Positions 61,646 to 64,000 of a DNA stretch of 64,000 nt are shown here, in pieces (the stretch's first letter is position 1; each line of letters starts with the position of its first letter). This stretch comes from Candidatus Proelusimicrobium excrementi (GTDB lineage: Bacteria > Elusimicrobiota > Elusimicrobia > Elusimicrobiales > Elusimicrobiaceae), in assembly GCA_934643455.1 (NCBI GenBank), contig CAKUBV010000004.1, positions 1-64,000 on the forward strand. The letters are read 5' to 3'. The notes beneath the pieces are model-generated. The model saw nothing but the letters and a program-made list of their open reading frames with translations, was not told the origin of the DNA and made no database searches. Position numbers and translations under genes: made by a program.

Positions 61646-62350
61646 ATGAATGTAATCTCTTTTGACATTATTCCGTCAACAAACAAGTATTGTGTGCGGA
61701 ATATAAGTTCTTTGACGCACGGCGACGTCATTACCGCGCGCCGTCAAAGCGCGGGCCGCGGCAGAAAAAGCCGCAAATGGTCTTCGGAAGAAGGCGGGCT
61801 TTATTTTTCCCTTGTGCTTAAAGAGGGTTTATCCCTTTTAAAGTCGCCGGGTACGCTTACGCAGCTTATGGCTTTGGCCGTATGCAAAGCGGCTAGGCGG
61901 GCGGGGGCGGAGGCCTATATAAAATGGCCCAATGACGTTTTGGCGCAAGGCCGCAAATTCTGCGGCATTTTAAGCGAAGCCGTATTTGAAGGCCAAGCTC
62001 TTAAAGCCGTAATTGTCGGCGTCGGGATAAATTTAAGCCAAAAGGAGCTTAATTCCGATAAACCCGCCGTAACTTTGGCGGAATTGGGCGTAAAAGCGGA
62101 TGCGGAAGTTTTGCTTAAAGAGATTATTGATAATTTTAACTTTAATTTTGAACTTTTAAAGCGCGATGGTTTTAAAGCTTTAAGAAGTTCTTATAAAGAA
62201 GCTTTTTTATACTTGGGCAAGCCTGTTAAAATGCACATTTTTGAGGAAACGGTGCAAGGCACGGCCGAAGATATTGACGCGGAGGGCCGCCTTATTCTGC
62301 GACAGGGGGAAACCCTGAGAGTGATAAATATAGGCGATATGGATTTTTAA
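61646..62350 (+). CDS. birA: Biotin--protein ligase
   Basis: Attaches biotin to AccB and, here, to the sodium-pump decarboxylase. It has 234 residues without an N-terminal DNA-binding domain, so it is not a repressor. The nucleotide loop is GRGRKSRKW (38-46) and the biotin/ATP site is KWPNDVLAQGRKFCGIL. A C-terminal SH3-like cap is present. TAAAAT lies 9 nt before the ATG. It stands 19 bases upstream of oadG. Confidence 0.92.
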   Translation: MNVISFDIIPSTNKYCVRNISSLTHGDVITARRQSAGRGRKSRKWSSEEGGLYFSLVLKEGLSLLKSPGTLTQLMALAVCKAARRAGAEAYIKWPNDVLAQGRKFCGILSEAVFEGQALKAVIVGVGINLSQKELNSDKPAVTLAELGVKADAEVLLKEIIDNFNFNFELLKRDGFKALRSSYKEAFLYLGKPVKMHIFEETVQGTAEDIDAEGRLILRQGETLRVINIGDMDF

Positions 62351-62369
62351 ATTATAAGGAGAATATTCT

Positions 62370-62609
62370 ATGGAAGGAAGCGTTTTTGCCAAAAGCGTAG
62401 AGCTTATGGTTGTAGGCATGGGAATGACTTTCACATTCCTTATTATACTTGTTTGTATAATGAAAGTTTTGCAATTTGTGGTGGAAGGCTTTTTAAATAA
62501 AGTTTTTCCTCCGGCCCAGCCGGCTGCCTCTGTGGCGGCCCCGGCCGTTTCTGACGACAAAATAAAAATAGCTATAGCTTTGGCGGCGGCCAAGAGCATG
62601 GCAAAATAA
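62370..62609 (+). CDS. oadG: Sodium-pump decarboxylase gamma subunit
   Basis: A 79-residue small subunit with one N-terminal membrane helix (about 10-32, GMGMTFTFLIILVCIMKVL) and a Pro/Ala linker. OadG anchors the biotin-dependent decarboxylase and helps assemble it. AAGGAG lies at good spacing. It is followed by the alpha subunit gene. Confidence 0.82.
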   Translation: MEGSVFAKSVELMVVGMGMTFTFLIILVCIMKVLQFVVEGFLNKVFPPAQPAASVAAPAVSDDKIKIAIALAAAKSMAK

Positions 62610-62640
62610 GATTTAAAAACTAAAGGAGACATTGTAAAGT

Positions 62641-64000
62641 ATGAAGAAAATCAAGTTTATGATTACCGCCTTCAGGGACGGTTTTCAATCGGTATACGGA
62701 GCCAGAGTCCTTTCCAAAGACTTTTTGCCTGCGGTGGAAGCCGCAAGAGAAGCCGGCATAAGGCATATTGAATCCGGCGGCGGAGCCACTTTCCAGTCTG
62801 CATTTTTTTATAACAACGAAAACGCCTATGACGTTATGGACGCTTTCCGCAAAGCGGCCGGCCCGGAAGCCAACCTTCAAACTTTAGCCCGCGGCGTAAA
62901 CGTCGTCGGATTGGATTCCCAGCCCAGCGACATTATCAAACTCCACGCCCAAACCTTTAAAAAACACGGTGTTACCACGATCAGGAACTTTGACGCTTTA
63001 AACGACGTCAATAACCTTATTTACAGCGGCAAATGCATTAAAGAAGCCGGCCTTAAACACGAAGTTACGGTAACAATGATGTCCTTGGCCCCCGGCTGGG
63101 ATAAACACGGTAATGTGCACACCCCGGAATTTTACGCCAAAACCTTACAGAAAATCATAGATTCCGGCATTCCTTTTGACAGCGTCGCTTTTAAAGACGC
63201 TTCCGGCACTTCAACCCCCGCCACGGTAAGGGAAACCATCAAATTGGCCAAAAAGATTTTACCGCCCGAAGTCGAAGTCTGCTTCCACACGCATGAAACC
63301 GGCGGCAACGGCGCAACCTGCTGCTTGGCCGCTTTGGACGGCGGCGCCGACAGATTGGATCTTTCCATGGCGCCCGTTTCCGGCGGCACCTGCCAGACCG
63401 ACATCATCACGATGTGGCACGCTTTAAGAGGTTCCGACTACACCTTGGACATTGACATTGAAAAAATCAAAAAAGTGGAAGACGTATTTAAAGACTGCAT
63501 GAAAGATTACTTCCTCCCGCCAGAGGCCATGAAAGTCGAGCCGACCATTCCGTTCTCTCCTTTGCCGGGCGGCGCGCTTACGGCCAATACCCAAATGTTA
63601 AGGGACAACGGCATCATGGATAAATACGACGAAATTTTCAACGCCATGGGCGAAGCTGTAAGAAAAGGCGGCTTTGGCACTTCCGTAACGCCCGTAAGCC
63701 AGTTCTATTTCCAGCAGGCTTTCAATAACGTAATGTTCGGCCCTTGGAAAAAATTCGCCGAAGGCTACGGCAAAATGGTGCTCGGCTATTTCGGCAAGAC
63801 GCCGGAACCGGCGGATCCCGAAGTGGTACAACTCGCCAGCGAACAGCTCGGCCTTGAACCCACAAAGAAAACCGTTCTTGAAATCAATGACGCCAATCCC
63901 AAAAAAGGCGTAGCCCCCGCCAAAGCTTTGCTTGAGGAAAACAAACTCCCGATAACCGATGAAAATATCTTCATCGCCGCGGCTTGCGGTCAGAAGGGTA
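62641..64000 (+). CDS. oadA: Oxaloacetate decarboxylase alpha-type carboxyltransferase (partial)
   Basis: The gene runs off the window; about 453 codons are present. It begins MKKIKFMITAFRDGFQS, a variant of the family's DTTLRDxxQS motif with the metal-binding Asp kept. Lys in VAFKDASGT and His-x-His in VCFHTHETGG complete the active site of HMGL-type carboxyltransferases. It could act on oxaloacetate or, as in related enzymes, methylmalonyl-CoA. The biotin domain lies beyond the window or on another gene. AAAGGAG precedes the start by about 11 bases. Confidence 0.85.
   Translation, partial: MKKIKFMITAFRDGFQSVYGARVLSKDFLPAVEAAREAGIRHIESGGGATFQSAFFYNNENAYDVMDAFRKAAGPEANLQTLARGVNVVGLDSQPSDIIKLHAQTFKKHGVTTIRNFDALNDVNNLIYSGKCIKEAGLKHEVTVTMMSLAPGWDKHGNVHTPEFYAKTLQKIIDSGIPFDSVAFKDASGTSTPATVRETIKLAKKILPPEVEVCFHTHETGGNGATCCLAALDGGADRLDLSMAPVSGGTCQTDIITMWHALRGSDYTLDIDIEKIKKVEDVFKDCMKDYFLPPEAMKVEPTIPFSPLPGGALTANTQMLRDNGIMDKYDEIFNAMGEAVRKGGFGTSVTPVSQFYFQQAFNNVMFGPWKKFAEGYGKMVLGYFGKTPEPADPEVVQLASEQLGLEPTKKTVLEINDANPKKGVAPAKALLEENKLPITDENIFIAAACGQKG

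Overview
This window reads as a chromosomal segment of a strictly anaerobic, Gram-negative, host-associated bacterium. Gene content and protein style point most to the Elusimicrobiota (gut Elusimicrobiaceae type), but this is inferred from memory of such genomes and no search was run. The Gram-negative evidence is an LptF/LptG pair, a heptose-phosphate adenylyltransferase, SurA-like chaperones, lipoprotein diacylglyceryl transferase and two outer-membrane beta-barrels. The anaerobe evidence is a class III ribonucleotide reductase with its activase, and a biotin-dependent sodium-pump decarboxylase. Coding density is high. I see no rRNA, tRNA, IS element, prophage or CRISPR array. The only RNA gene is a tmRNA.

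Layout. 1-863 is repeat-rich intergenic DNA before an outer-membrane protein gene whose start looks frameshifted. 1604-8723 is mostly minus strand: rdgB, valS, a glyoxalase-fold protein, an acyl-ACP thioesterase, an iron alcohol dehydrogenase and an unknown membrane protein. 8751-13873 is plus strand: an M29 aminopeptidase, nrdD, a separate glycyl-radical subunit, nrdG and lemA. 14088-18634 (minus) holds accB-accC-hldE and a serine palmitoyltransferase-like/GNAT-like pair. 18991-24947 (minus) is one compact operon: phosphohexomutase, eno, ftsB, metallo-hydrolase, HAD phosphatase, lgt, rluD. 25089-33563 (plus) carries lptF, lptG, a giant SprA-like outer-membrane protein and comF. 33605-42034 (minus) carries pdxA, two parvulin-type chaperones, mfd and a class A PBP. 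42098-50335 (plus) holds a two-component system, rsmD, two RecB-like nuclease proteins, a TPR protein, suhB and an ACT protein. 50412-56887 (minus) holds def, an amino-acid permease with an EIIA protein, and an exported TldD-like pair. 57018-64000 has greA, an MscS-like channel, a CheY-like regulator, a second phosphohexomutase, ssrA, terC, birA, oadG and the start of oadA.

The most striking system is the ribonucleotide reductase. The NrdD chain ends just after its four-cysteine zinc site. The glycyl-radical loop is encoded by a separate 64-codon gene with its own strong ribosome binding site, between nrdD and nrdG. Other points of interest are a SprA-like protein behind lptFG, a possible sphingolipid pair, an exported TldD/TldE-like pair, a tmRNA tag that does not end in ALAA, homopolymer tracts that could shift frame, a dispersed intergenic repeat family, and many operon-leading genes whose -10 box lies 5-9 nt before the start codon, which suggests leaderless mRNAs.
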